A stretch of 64,000 nt of DNA, from contig JAEPLS010000001.1 of NCBI GenBank assembly GCA_017644325.1, positions 310,001-374,000 on the forward strand, given 5' to 3'. The notes under the pieces were generated by a model, which was given only the letters and a program-made list of their open reading frames with translations, ran no database searches and had not been told where the DNA came from. Origin of the DNA: Prochlorococcus marinus CUG1438 (GTDB lineage Bacteria; Cyanobacteriota; Cyanobacteriia; PCC-6307; Cyanobiaceae). A program made the translations under genes and the position numbers. This document shows positions 57,046 through 64,000 of the stretch, one piece after another. Numbering within the stretch: the first letter of the stretch is position 1; each line of letters starts with the position of its first letter.

Positions 57046-58848
57046 ATGTCAGAAATTAATATAAACTTACTTTCAGAAAATCAAAACTTTTCAAAATTCG
57101 AAATTGGTGAAAATTTTACTTGTATTAGATTTATTGATCATAATAAAGAAAGATTTGAACTTGAGTTTAATCTCGAAAAAGGAACTTCTTTCAACACTTT
57201 TTTAATAAGAAATAATGAAGAACTTTTTATTATTCATCCACCTGAAAAGCAATATTTAAGCTCATTTAATGAGATACTATCTAACTTTTTTAATCAATAT
57301 AAATTAAAAAAGATTAACGTTATATCTGGACATATCAATCCCCAAATCATAGACACCATAAAAAACGTTAGTAAGAAATTTCAAAACTTAACTATAACTT
57401 GCTCAAATCCTGGCTTTAAACTTATTAGTGAACTTTGGAATCAAAGAAATCCTAACTTAAAAGAATTCGTTGAAATTCAATTACCCAAAATAAACATAGT
57501 CAAAAAGGAACTGAATTTAGAATTAGGCAATATTTCACTTGAGTTAATCCCTATTCCAACTGCACGTTGGCCTGGAGGCCTAATAATTTATGAACGTAAT
57601 CAAGAAATACTTCTAAGTGAAAAAATTTTCTCTGCACACATTGCATCTGAATATTGGTCTGAGACAAATCGGGTAAGTACAGATATTGATAGAAAACATT
57701 TTTATGATTGTTTGATGGCACCAATGTCTAATCAAGTAGTATCGATAACTGAAAAAATTGCTGATTATGAGATTAGAACTATTGCACCATTGCATGGACC
57801 AGCTATCGAATATAGCTTAAAAAGCTTTTTAAATGATTACATTCGATGGGGTGACAATCTCTCAATAAATAATCCTAAAATCGCTCTTATTTATGCAAGT
57901 GCTTATGGAAATACAGCATCCATAGGTGATGCTTTGGCCAAAGGGATCAATAGAACTTCTGTTGAAGTGGAAAGTATTAATTGTGAATTTACATCAAATG
58001 ATGTACTTATAAAATCCATCCAAAATGCAGATGGATATTTAATAGGATCTCCCACACTTGGGGGACATGCCCCAACACCTATAGTAAGCGCACTAGGGAC
58101 ATTACTAGCGGAAGGCAATAGAGACAAACCAGTTGGAATTTTTGGTAGTTTTGGCTGGAGCGGCGAGGCGATAGATTTACTTGAATCAAAATTAAAAGAC
58201 GGTGGTTTTCAGTTTAGTTTTAATCCCATAAGGATTAAATTCAGTCCAAATAAACCAAAAATCAAAGAGCTAGAAGAAATAGGAACTCATTTTGGAAGAA
58301 AAATTATAAAAAAAGCTAATAAAAAACCTAGAAAATCAGATACTGGAATGATTACGAGCAAAACGGATCCAAAGTTACAAGCTCTTGGAAGAGTAATTGG
58401 CTCACTTTGTATTCTAACTGCCTCTAAAGGAAAAGATGAGAATAATATCAGAGGAGCTATGCTTGCATCTTGGGTTAGTCAAGCAAGTTTTTCTCCTCCG
58501 GGATTAAGTATTGCAGTAGCAAAAGATAGATCAGTGGAGTCTCTACTTCAGATTGGAGATATGTTTGCTTTAAATATTTTAAGTGAAAAAGATTTTAAAG
58601 AACCTTTGAAAAGATTCACAAAACCTTTTTCACCAGGTGAAGATAGATTCGAAGGTTTAAATATTGAATTAACACCTAATGAACAGATAATAATTCCTAA
58701 CTCTTTAGCATGGTTGGATGCTTCTGTAAAAGAAAGAATGGAATGTGGGGATCATTGGGTAATATACGCTGAAGTACAACACGGTAATATACTAAAGTCC
58801 GATTGTCTAACAGCCGTTCATCACCGTAAAACTGGTGCTAACTATTAA
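57046..58848 (+). CDS. flv1: Flavodiiron protein, Flv1-type
   Basis: This is the partner subunit of the Flv1/Flv3 heteromer. The three-domain layout is the same as Flv3, but the diiron motif is replaced (SGHINPQIID instead of HTEPDHSG), the ligand His in the WPDT-like segment is Arg (TARWPGG), and the Asp segment reads LSEKIFS. Only the last His (APLHGP) remains. The length of 600 aa is normal. Both genes and the following FMN reductase gene are spaced 16-17 bases apart, so they are probably one operon. Confidence 0.92.
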   Translation: MSEININLLSENQNFSKFEIGENFTCIRFIDHNKERFELEFNLEKGTSFNTFLIRNNEELFIIHPPEKQYLSSFNEILSNFFNQYKLKKINVISGHINPQIIDTIKNVSKKFQNLTITCSNPGFKLISELWNQRNPNLKEFVEIQLPKINIVKKELNLELGNISLELIPIPTARWPGGLIIYERNQEILLSEKIFSAHIASEYWSETNRVSTDIDRKHFYDCLMAPMSNQVVSITEKIADYEIRTIAPLHGPAIEYSLKSFLNDYIRWGDNLSINNPKIALIYASAYGNTASIGDALAKGINRTSVEVESINCEFTSNDVLIKSIQNADGYLIGSPTLGGHAPTPIVSALGTLLAEGNRDKPVGIFGSFGWSGEAIDLLESKLKDGGFQFSFNPIRIKFSPNKPKIKELEEIGTHFGRKIIKKANKKPRKSDTGMITSKTDPKLQALGRVIGSLCILTASKGKDENNIRGAMLASWVSQASFSPPGLSIAVAKDRSVESLLQIGDMFALNILSEKDFKEPLKRFTKPFSPGEDRFEGLNIELTPNEQIIIPNSLAWLDASVKERMECGDHWVIYAEVQHGNILKSDCLTAVHHRKTGANY

Positions 58849-58865
58849 ATTTATTTATCTTATTT

Positions 58866-59390
58866 ATGACTGAATCAAAGGATCTAATAATTATTTCAGC
58901 TAGTTGTGGGAAAAATCTAGAACTTTCTGAAAAATTCCTTGAAAAAAGTAATGAACTTAAAATAAACTCTGAGATATTAGATCTTACAACTCTTGATATT
59001 CCATTATTTAATCCACGAATACATACTAAAAACAATATACCAGTTGAAATAAAAGAAATTAAAAAAAAGCTTTTCTCAATAGAAAAGTGGGTTATTTGTG
59101 CTCCTGAATATAATGGATCAATACCTCCCATTCTCTCAAACTTCATAGCATGGCTTTCTATTTCAGGGGATGATTTCAGAAATTTATTTAATGGTCAACC
59201 AATCGCAATAGCAACATTTTCTGGTGGTATTGGATTAGAACTTCTTACTTCATTACGCATTCAATTAGTACATTTAGGAAGTCAAGTATTAGGTAGACAG
59301 CTTTTATCCTCATATAGTAAACCCGTCGACACTAAAACTGTTGAAGATATTATTCAAAGACTCGTACAAATGAAAAAATTAAAAACATAA
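58866..59390 (+). CDS. NADPH-dependent FMN reductase family protein
   Basis: This 174-aa flavodoxin-like reductase has the phosphate-binding loop SASCGKNLELS near residues 11-21 and the flavin-contact segment CAPEYNGSIPPILSNFIAW near 77-95. Family members reduce FMN or quinones. It follows flv1 by 17 bases. A role in feeding or tuning the flavodiiron reaction is an inference from position only. Confidence 0.82.
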   Translation: MTESKDLIIISASCGKNLELSEKFLEKSNELKINSEILDLTTLDIPLFNPRIHTKNNIPVEIKEIKKKLFSIEKWVICAPEYNGSIPPILSNFIAWLSISGDDFRNLFNGQPIAIATFSGGIGLELLTSLRIQLVHLGSQVLGRQLLSSYSKPVDTKTVEDIIQRLVQMKKLKT

Positions 59391-59414
59391 ATTTTTTGCA
59401 GGTAAAAAATAATT

Positions 59415-61199
59415 TCATTTTTTAATCCAAACTTTCAAAATCTCTCTAGCCATAGGAAGTGCATGTACTGAGCCCCCTCCGGGAGTGTTTTGTGCAAAAG
59501 CAACTACCAACAACTCACTCTTTTCAGTAGGTGTAAAGCAAACAAACCAAGCATGATCTGAACCACCTTCACCGTCTTCAGCAGTTCCAGTTTTACCTGC
59601 AACGGGAGGTAAATTTGAAACTCCATAATTGATTGATACGCCCGTGCCAGATTCAACAACTTTCGCGAGACCACTTCTAATCAACTGAATATTTTTTGGA
59701 TCAATGTCAATTTTTATTCTTCTTTTATCTGAAAGATAGTCACCATCTTTTTTTACCAAATGAGGAGTGACTAAATAACCACCATTTGCAATTGCGGCAT
59801 ATGCTCTAGCTAATTGAATAGGTGTAACTTGAACGACAAATTGACCAATCGACATGCTCGCAATATCTTCTGGAAGCCAAGGTGTTGTACCGGGCTTCCC
59901 CCATCCTCTTCCATCCTTAGCCCATTGACTACTAGCGACTAATCCTCCACTTTCTTGTTCTGCAATTTCAATACCAGATAAAGAGTTAAAACCAAGCTTT
60001 TCTGAAATCTTATAAATTTCATCAACGCCTACACCATCTCCAATCTGATAAAAGAAAGTATTACTTGAAACTCTTAAAGCATCTTCATAACCTATTACTC
60101 CAAAGCCTAAATCGTTATGCTCTCTAAAACATTGACCTCCATAAGTAATACAAGGTTTTGTTTCTAAACGAGTATCAACAGGAAATTTACCACTTTCTAA
60201 GCCAGCTAAAGCCGTTACTATTTTCCAAACACTGCCTGGATCATAGGGATTTAATGCTCTATTAAAAAGTGGTTTTTTATCGGAATTAAACAAAGCATTA
60301 TATTCTCTTTCAGGTTTAAAATCCTTTGAGAAAAAATTCAAATCAAATGTAGGTTTACTTGCCATTGCCCTTATTGCACCATCTCTTGGATCCATCACAA
60401 TTATCGCTCCTGCATTTTTATCTTTAAGTACTTTTTCCGCAACCAATTGTAATTTCATATCAATAGTTAATTTGATGTCATTACCTTGACTTGGAGGTTT
60501 AATACCCAATGACCTTTGAAAATTTCCTGAAGAATTTACTTCAATCATCTCTCCGCCCCATTCACCCCGTATAAAATCTTCATAAGCATATTCAATGCCA
60601 GTTCGCCCTATTAAATCATTTAATTTATAACCCTTCTTAGATAAAAATTTATATTCTGAATCAGTAATTGGCTGCGTATAACCAATAACATGAGCGGCAA
60701 GTGATTGATATGGATAGTTTCTTATTAATCTTGTAGCTATTTCAAAGCTAGATAAAATATCTTCATTTTCCTTAAATTTTATTAATTTATCAACACCTAA
60801 ATCATCAATAATATTTACAGAAAGATTCTGATTTTTGATACCGTTAAGGAATTTTTTTTGTATATAATTTTTATCTAGACCTAACAAATTTGAAATAATT
60901 AATTTTTGTTTTTCCCAAGAGCTTTTATTTATAGATTGAGGCTTTATTATTAGAGAATATTTAACTCTACTATCTGCTAAAACAAAGCCATTTTTATCGA
61001 GAATTCTTCCACGTATGGGTTGAGAAGCGATTAGCCTAATCCTATTCTCATCTGACATTTTCTTAAAAGAGTCATAATTTAATACTTGTAAAAAAATTAA
61101 CCTTAAAAAAATTAATAAGAAAGAAACAGAAGAAAAAATAAGTAAGACTAAAGGTTGTCTTTTGAGGGAAGAGTTTTTATTAGAACTATTATTTTTCAA
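59415..61199 (-). CDS. mrdA: Penicillin-binding protein 2 (transpeptidase)
   Basis: This class B PBP forms peptidoglycan cross-links during cell elongation. An N-terminal membrane anchor lies at about residues 15-35 and a dimerisation/pedestal domain at about 50-210. The transpeptidase domain has motifs SVWK (active Ser, in DPGSVWKIVTAL), SSN (in RVSSNTFFYQ) and KTGTAEDG. The length of 594 aa is normal. mreB, mreC and rodA are not in this window, so the PBP2-versus-PBP3 choice rests on overall resemblance. Confidence 0.88.
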   Translation of the reverse strand: MKNNSSNKNSSLKRQPLVLLIFSSVSFLLIFLRLIFLQVLNYDSFKKMSDENRIRLIASQPIRGRILDKNGFVLADSRVKYSLIIKPQSINKSSWEKQKLIISNLLGLDKNYIQKKFLNGIKNQNLSVNIIDDLGVDKLIKFKENEDILSSFEIATRLIRNYPYQSLAAHVIGYTQPITDSEYKFLSKKGYKLNDLIGRTGIEYAYEDFIRGEWGGEMIEVNSSGNFQRSLGIKPPSQGNDIKLTIDMKLQLVAEKVLKDKNAGAIIVMDPRDGAIRAMASKPTFDLNFFSKDFKPEREYNALFNSDKKPLFNRALNPYDPGSVWKIVTALAGLESGKFPVDTRLETKPCITYGGQCFREHNDLGFGVIGYEDALRVSSNTFFYQIGDGVGVDEIYKISEKLGFNSLSGIEIAEQESGGLVASSQWAKDGRGWGKPGTTPWLPEDIASMSIGQFVVQVTPIQLARAYAAIANGGYLVTPHLVKKDGDYLSDKRRIKIDIDPKNIQLIRSGLAKVVESGTGVSINYGVSNLPPVAGKTGTAEDGEGGSDHAWFVCFTPTEKSELLVVAFAQNTPGGGSVHALPMAREILKVWIKK

Positions 61200-61210
61200 G
61201 AATGTAAAAA

Positions 61211-61354
61211 TTATCTAAATATTGTCTTTTTCAAAACAGCAATGGTAGATCTTATCTCTTTGAGTCTAGTTATAAGATTTTCATAATCACTTTCTTCAGT
61301 ATTAAAGTCAAGCTCATCATTTTCAATATCATTTGAAGAAATTTTTTCACTCAT
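61211..61354 (-). CDS. Small acidic microprotein
   Basis: This 47-aa frame starts MSEKISSNDIENDELDFNTE and has a helical second half (YENLITRLKEIRSTIAVLKKT). It is soluble and not a named family. It resembles small helical accessory proteins but nothing specific. It lies 11 bases upstream of the PBP2 gene on the same strand, so coupling with it is possible. Confidence 0.5.
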   Translation of the reverse strand: MSEKISSNDIENDELDFNTEESDYENLITRLKEIRSTIAVLKKTIFR

Positions 61355-61448
61355 AAATTATAGTTATTTTAATGATTTTTTATTTACTATTATTTTAATT
61401 AAAAATCTGTTTTTTTCAAACTAATAACTAAAAATACTACTGAAAAAA

Positions 61449-62057
61449 TTAATCTAATTGATCTGTATTTTGTTCAAAATAAGGATTACAACTATTTTGG
61501 GATATTCCTAATGACCAGCCAACAAATGATGCAATAAATAACGTAACTATTAATGGGAAAATAGCTTGTTGTGTATTATCAAGACTAAACCATTCTCTCC
61601 AACTATTAATAAACCTTTCTCTTTGAAATTTTCTTTTTTCAATTTCTAATAATCTTGCTTTTTTGGCGAAAGCTTTTGTAACCCACTTTTCAAAAGGAAC
61701 CTTTTTTATGATAGATAATTTCCTTTCAACCTCTAAGAGCTGTCCAGGACTAAGATAAGGATGAAATGTACTAATCAATTCAAGAGTTTTTAAAAACATC
61801 TCAACAGTGGCATCTTTTATGAGCTTTTGCTCATGACTTAAATCAGACCACTCTATTTCCGGATAAAAACGGTTCCTATTAGGTCGAATTTGATCCTCGG
61901 ACATTTGACCAGGTTCACGAAGCCATCTATTTGTATTTTGGTCAAACCTTCGCCAATACAAAAAAGGATTAATAAAAACCTTTTTGCCAGATACTTTTAC
62001 CACATCTTGTTGAAGATGATTAGTTATCTTTCTTTCGGAATTATTCAATTGTATCAA
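61449..62057 (-). CDS. Hypothetical protein with C-terminal membrane helix
   Basis: This 202-aa protein has a soluble Arg/Lys-rich region, including the NPFLYWRRFDQNTNRWLREPG segment near residue 30, and one membrane helix near residues 166-186 (FPLIVTLFIASFVGWSLGI). It looks like a cyanobacterial-specific protein. Function is unknown. Confidence 0.68.
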   Translation of the reverse strand: MIQLNNSERKITNHLQQDVVKVSGKKVFINPFLYWRRFDQNTNRWLREPGQMSEDQIRPNRNRFYPEIEWSDLSHEQKLIKDATVEMFLKTLELISTFHPYLSPGQLLEVERKLSIIKKVPFEKWVTKAFAKKARLLEIEKRKFQRERFINSWREWFSLDNTQQAIFPLIVTLFIASFVGWSLGISQNSCNPYFEQNTDQLD

Positions 62058-62119
62058 TAACCTAATTCAAGATTATCTTTTATTTAAAATTTTTCCAGGG
62101 ATAAAAAATTTTATGATTA

Positions 62120-62833
62120 TTAAGTTTTTGATAATTCCCAACGCTTCTTTAGATAATTACAGTATTCACAGTTCAATGAAGGTTTTGGAAAAGAATCTGA
62201 ACGTAATAGATTTACAGTCTCAATGATCTTGGGTTCGACCCAATTTGTGGAGCACTCTATTCTAATTAAATGTACATCAAAATTTAATTGATTATTAAAG
62301 AACTCTTCATTTTTCTTTCCATTAAAATATAAAAGATAAGCTTCTTTTGCGACTTTAAAGCCGTTTTTCCTAAAAAGCCACTGATACATTTCCAATTGTC
62401 TCTTGTAAGCTTTTGCATATTCGTATTTATTAAAAGTCTCTCTCCAATTAAAGTTATTTCTTGACGTTGCTTTTACATCAACAATAATAAGATCCCCGTT
62501 TTTTTTCTGCCAGACATCATCTATGGCACCCCCAAAATCATAATTATGTTCGATTGACTTGTATCTTATTCCTTGAAAATTACTTCTCCAAATTTCTAAA
62601 TCATCATGTTTGAAAGGAACAGCATCAATATCATTTTTTATAAATAAAGGATGTGGATCTTGAACTCCTCTATAGTAATCAAATTCATTTTTACATAAAT
62701 TATCTACAGCTATATTCAGGGTAAATGGCAACGAGGGAGGTTTAATTTTATATTTTTTATCAAGAACACAACATCTTGGACAAGTAAGATATTTTTCGAC
62801 AGTAGATCGACTTAGTTTAATAATCTGACTCAT
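62120..62833 (-). CDS. PD-(D/E)XK nuclease with Cas4/AddB-like cysteines
   Basis: This 237-aa protein has the PD-(D/E)XK nuclease pattern: GGAIDDVW near 101-108 (Asp), DLIIVDVKATS with Asp119 and Lys121, and QLEMYQW near 146-152. Cys18, Cys21, Cys222 and Cys225 frame the domain, as in Fe-S nucleases of the Cas4, AddB and Dna2 group. No CRISPR or recombinase genes are nearby. The spacing and positions are seen directly; cluster binding is inferred. The gene stands alone, with the hypothetical membrane protein gene 62 bases downstream. Confidence 0.72.
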   Translation of the reverse strand: MSQIIKLSRSTVEKYLTCPRCCVLDKKYKIKPPSLPFTLNIAVDNLCKNEFDYYRGVQDPHPLFIKNDIDAVPFKHDDLEIWRSNFQGIRYKSIEHNYDFGGAIDDVWQKKNGDLIIVDVKATSRNNFNWRETFNKYEYAKAYKRQLEMYQWLFRKNGFKVAKEAYLLYFNGKKNEEFFNNQLNFDVHLIRIECSTNWVEPKIIETVNLLRSDSFPKPSLNCEYCNYLKKRWELSKT

Positions 62834-63132
62834 TAAATTTTAAATCTCATTTAAAAATTTCTTTCGTAGTAGGCTCTGATTTTTAAAAACTTGCATATGG
62901 TTTGCTTGAGAGGGTTAAAAAATTGGGAACTAGGGATTTACTTCATTTTAGCTATTAATCTTTGATAATTCTAATCTTTTTTTGCATAGATTTAATCTTT
63001 AACTTTATCATTATCTTTTTATCTCAACTCTCTTCTTTCCATTATTTGTGAACTGAAAACAACAATCTGTTTTTTTATTTTGTATCAGATATTGAGTTAC
63101 TATTAATAAAAGATTAATAATTGTTTGTCAAA
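62834..63132. other. Intergenic region between divergent genes
   Basis: This 299-base AT-rich gap separates the minus-strand nuclease from the plus-strand TPR gene and should carry both promoters. Three copies of TAATCTTT-like sequence occur between about 62955 and 63000; in such AT-rich DNA this may be chance. No ORF or RNA gene is apparent. Confidence 0.4.
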
Positions 63133-64000
63133 ATGAAAGGTTTTGGAAATCATTACAAACCTAAAAAGAAAAGCAATAGAAAAAATGATATTTCTCTAGA
63201 ACATAAAATAAATCAGGCAATTAATTTCCACATAAAAGGAAACATAAAAGAAGCAATAAAATATTATCAACACTTAATCAGTCAAGGATGTATTAATGAC
63301 AGAGTTTTTTCTAATTATGGAATGATATTGAGAGATCAAGGCAAATTAAAAGATGCTGAACTTTATACTCGCAAAGCAATTGAAATTAGTCCTAACTTCG
63401 CAAATGCTCATTCTAATTATGGAATGATATTGAGAGATCAAGGCAAATTAAAAGATGCTGAATTGTCATACCGTAAAGCAATTGAAATTAATCCTAACTT
63501 TTCAAAAGCATATTATAATCTTGGAGTCATATTGAAAAATATTGATAATTTAAAAGATGCTGAATTGTCATACCGAAAATCAATTGAAATTAATCCTAAC
63601 TATGCAAATGCTCATTACAATCTTGGAAATATATTAAAAGATATTGGGAACTTAAAAGATGCTGAATTGTCATACCGCAAAGCAATTGAAATTAATCCTA
63701 ATATGCCAGAAGCACATTCAAATCTGGGTAATATTTTCAGAGATATTGGGAACTTAAAAGATGCTGAATTGTCATACCGCAAAGCAATTGAAATTAATCC
63801 TAATTTCGCATATGCCTATTTCAATCTATTCCACCACTATGAACAAATAAATAATTTAGATAAATTAAAAGAGTCATTAGAAGAATTCAAAAAAATAGAT
63901 GGTATTAAAAATGAACAAATCCTCTTTCGCGCTAGATTAAAGTTTAGAAACAAGGAGCATGACACTGCTAAAGAGTTAATAGATAAAATCTCTTCTGAAT
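63133..64000 (+). CDS. TPR-repeat protein, truncated by window end
   Basis: This frame starts at ATG 63133 (MKGFGNHYKPKKKSNRK) and stays open to the window edge, 289 residues. A basic N-terminus is followed by at least six tetratricopeptide repeats of 34 residues, with the recurrent LKDAELSYRKAIEINPN. The post-repeat segment (LEEFKKIDGIKN) resembles Prochlorococcus TPR proteins that carry a C-terminal sulfotransferase domain. That domain is beyond the window, so the fusion is inferred. TPRs mediate protein interaction. Confidence 0.78.
   Translation, partial: MKGFGNHYKPKKKSNRKNDISLEHKINQAINFHIKGNIKEAIKYYQHLISQGCINDRVFSNYGMILRDQGKLKDAELYTRKAIEISPNFANAHSNYGMILRDQGKLKDAELSYRKAIEINPNFSKAYYNLGVILKNIDNLKDAELSYRKSIEINPNYANAHYNLGNILKDIGNLKDAELSYRKAIEINPNMPEAHSNLGNIFRDIGNLKDAELSYRKAIEINPNFAYAYFNLFHHYEQINNLDKLKESLEEFKKIDGIKNEQILFRARLKFRNKEHDTAKELIDKISSE
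63309..63829 (+). repeat. Near-identical tandem 102-base repeats
   Basis: Five copies of AGATGCTGAA are spaced at exactly 102 bases (starts 63351, 63453, 63555, 63657, 63759), matching the 34-residue TPR unit. Units 1-2 share at least 50 identical bases and the last two units share about 60. This is a coding tandem repeat, not a CRISPR array, with evidence of recent duplication or gene conversion. Confidence 0.9.

Noticed and set aside
63309-63829. Regular tandem repeat as a possible CRISPR array
   Set aside because: The 102-base period equals a 34-residue TPR unit, the frame is open throughout, and there are no unique spacers.

Overview
The window looks like a stretch of core chromosome from a high-light-adapted marine Prochlorococcus. 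It is very AT-rich and densely packed with short intergenic gaps. It carries PsbX, Ycf66, two high-light-inducible (Hli) proteins, flavodiiron proteins, a sufBCDS operon and a permuted two-piece tmRNA whose tag reads ANKIVSFSRQTAPVAA. The clade call is inference from gene content, base composition and the tmRNA; the exact strain cannot be read from the sequence. I see no insertion sequence, prophage, CRISPR array or integrase.

Layout. 1-7.5 kb: inositol-phosphatase-like enzyme, YihY-type membrane protein, a small Hli protein, cyanobacterial hypotheticals, an HtrA protease, an ABC-F ATPase, and several microproteins including a Cys-rich one and a Nif11-like one. 7.5-12.7 kb: minus-strand ion-transport cluster (DASS-type carrier, KtrB-like channel, KtrA-like regulator) with a type II NADH dehydrogenase upstream. 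12.8-20.3 kb: PAPS reductase, type III pantothenate kinase, Bcp peroxiredoxin, phosphopantetheinyl transferase, RarA/MgsA-type ATPase, phosphoglucomutase and a DUF4912 protein. 20.3-25.1 kb: sufB-sufC-sufD-sufS. 25-32.3 kb: S9 peptidase, peptide deformylase, HIT protein, an ABC exporter-like protein followed by an Hli-domain protein, Ycf66, PsbX and a YggT protein. 32.3-42.8 kb: accC, tRNA-Leu, LpxB-related protein, PRC-barrel protein, SMC, a stand-alone LigD-phosphoesterase-like protein, a membrane-protein pair and a THUMP methyltransferase. 42.8-43.1 kb: ssrA. 43.2-55.1 kb: aldo/keto reductase, orphan ParA, argJ, coaE, gatB, thiO, ndk, speA and alaS. 55.2-59.4 kb: flv3-flv1-FMN reductase operon. 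59.4-64 kb: PBP2, small proteins, a Cys-containing RecB/Cas4-like nuclease, and a TPR protein cut by the window end.

How the genes fit together. Most are housekeeping. Photoprotection and electron sinks (Hli proteins, Flv1/Flv3, NDH-2, Bcp), Fe-S assembly, sulfate reduction and ion homeostasis are the main themes. No single large novel system is evident. The best candidates for new biology are small: a twin-CX3C microprotein, a core-less Nif11-like peptide, a stand-alone LigD-PE-like protein, an orphan ParA overlapping a small membrane protein, a tRNA-Leu with an AAG anticodon, and near-identical repeat units in the TPR gene.
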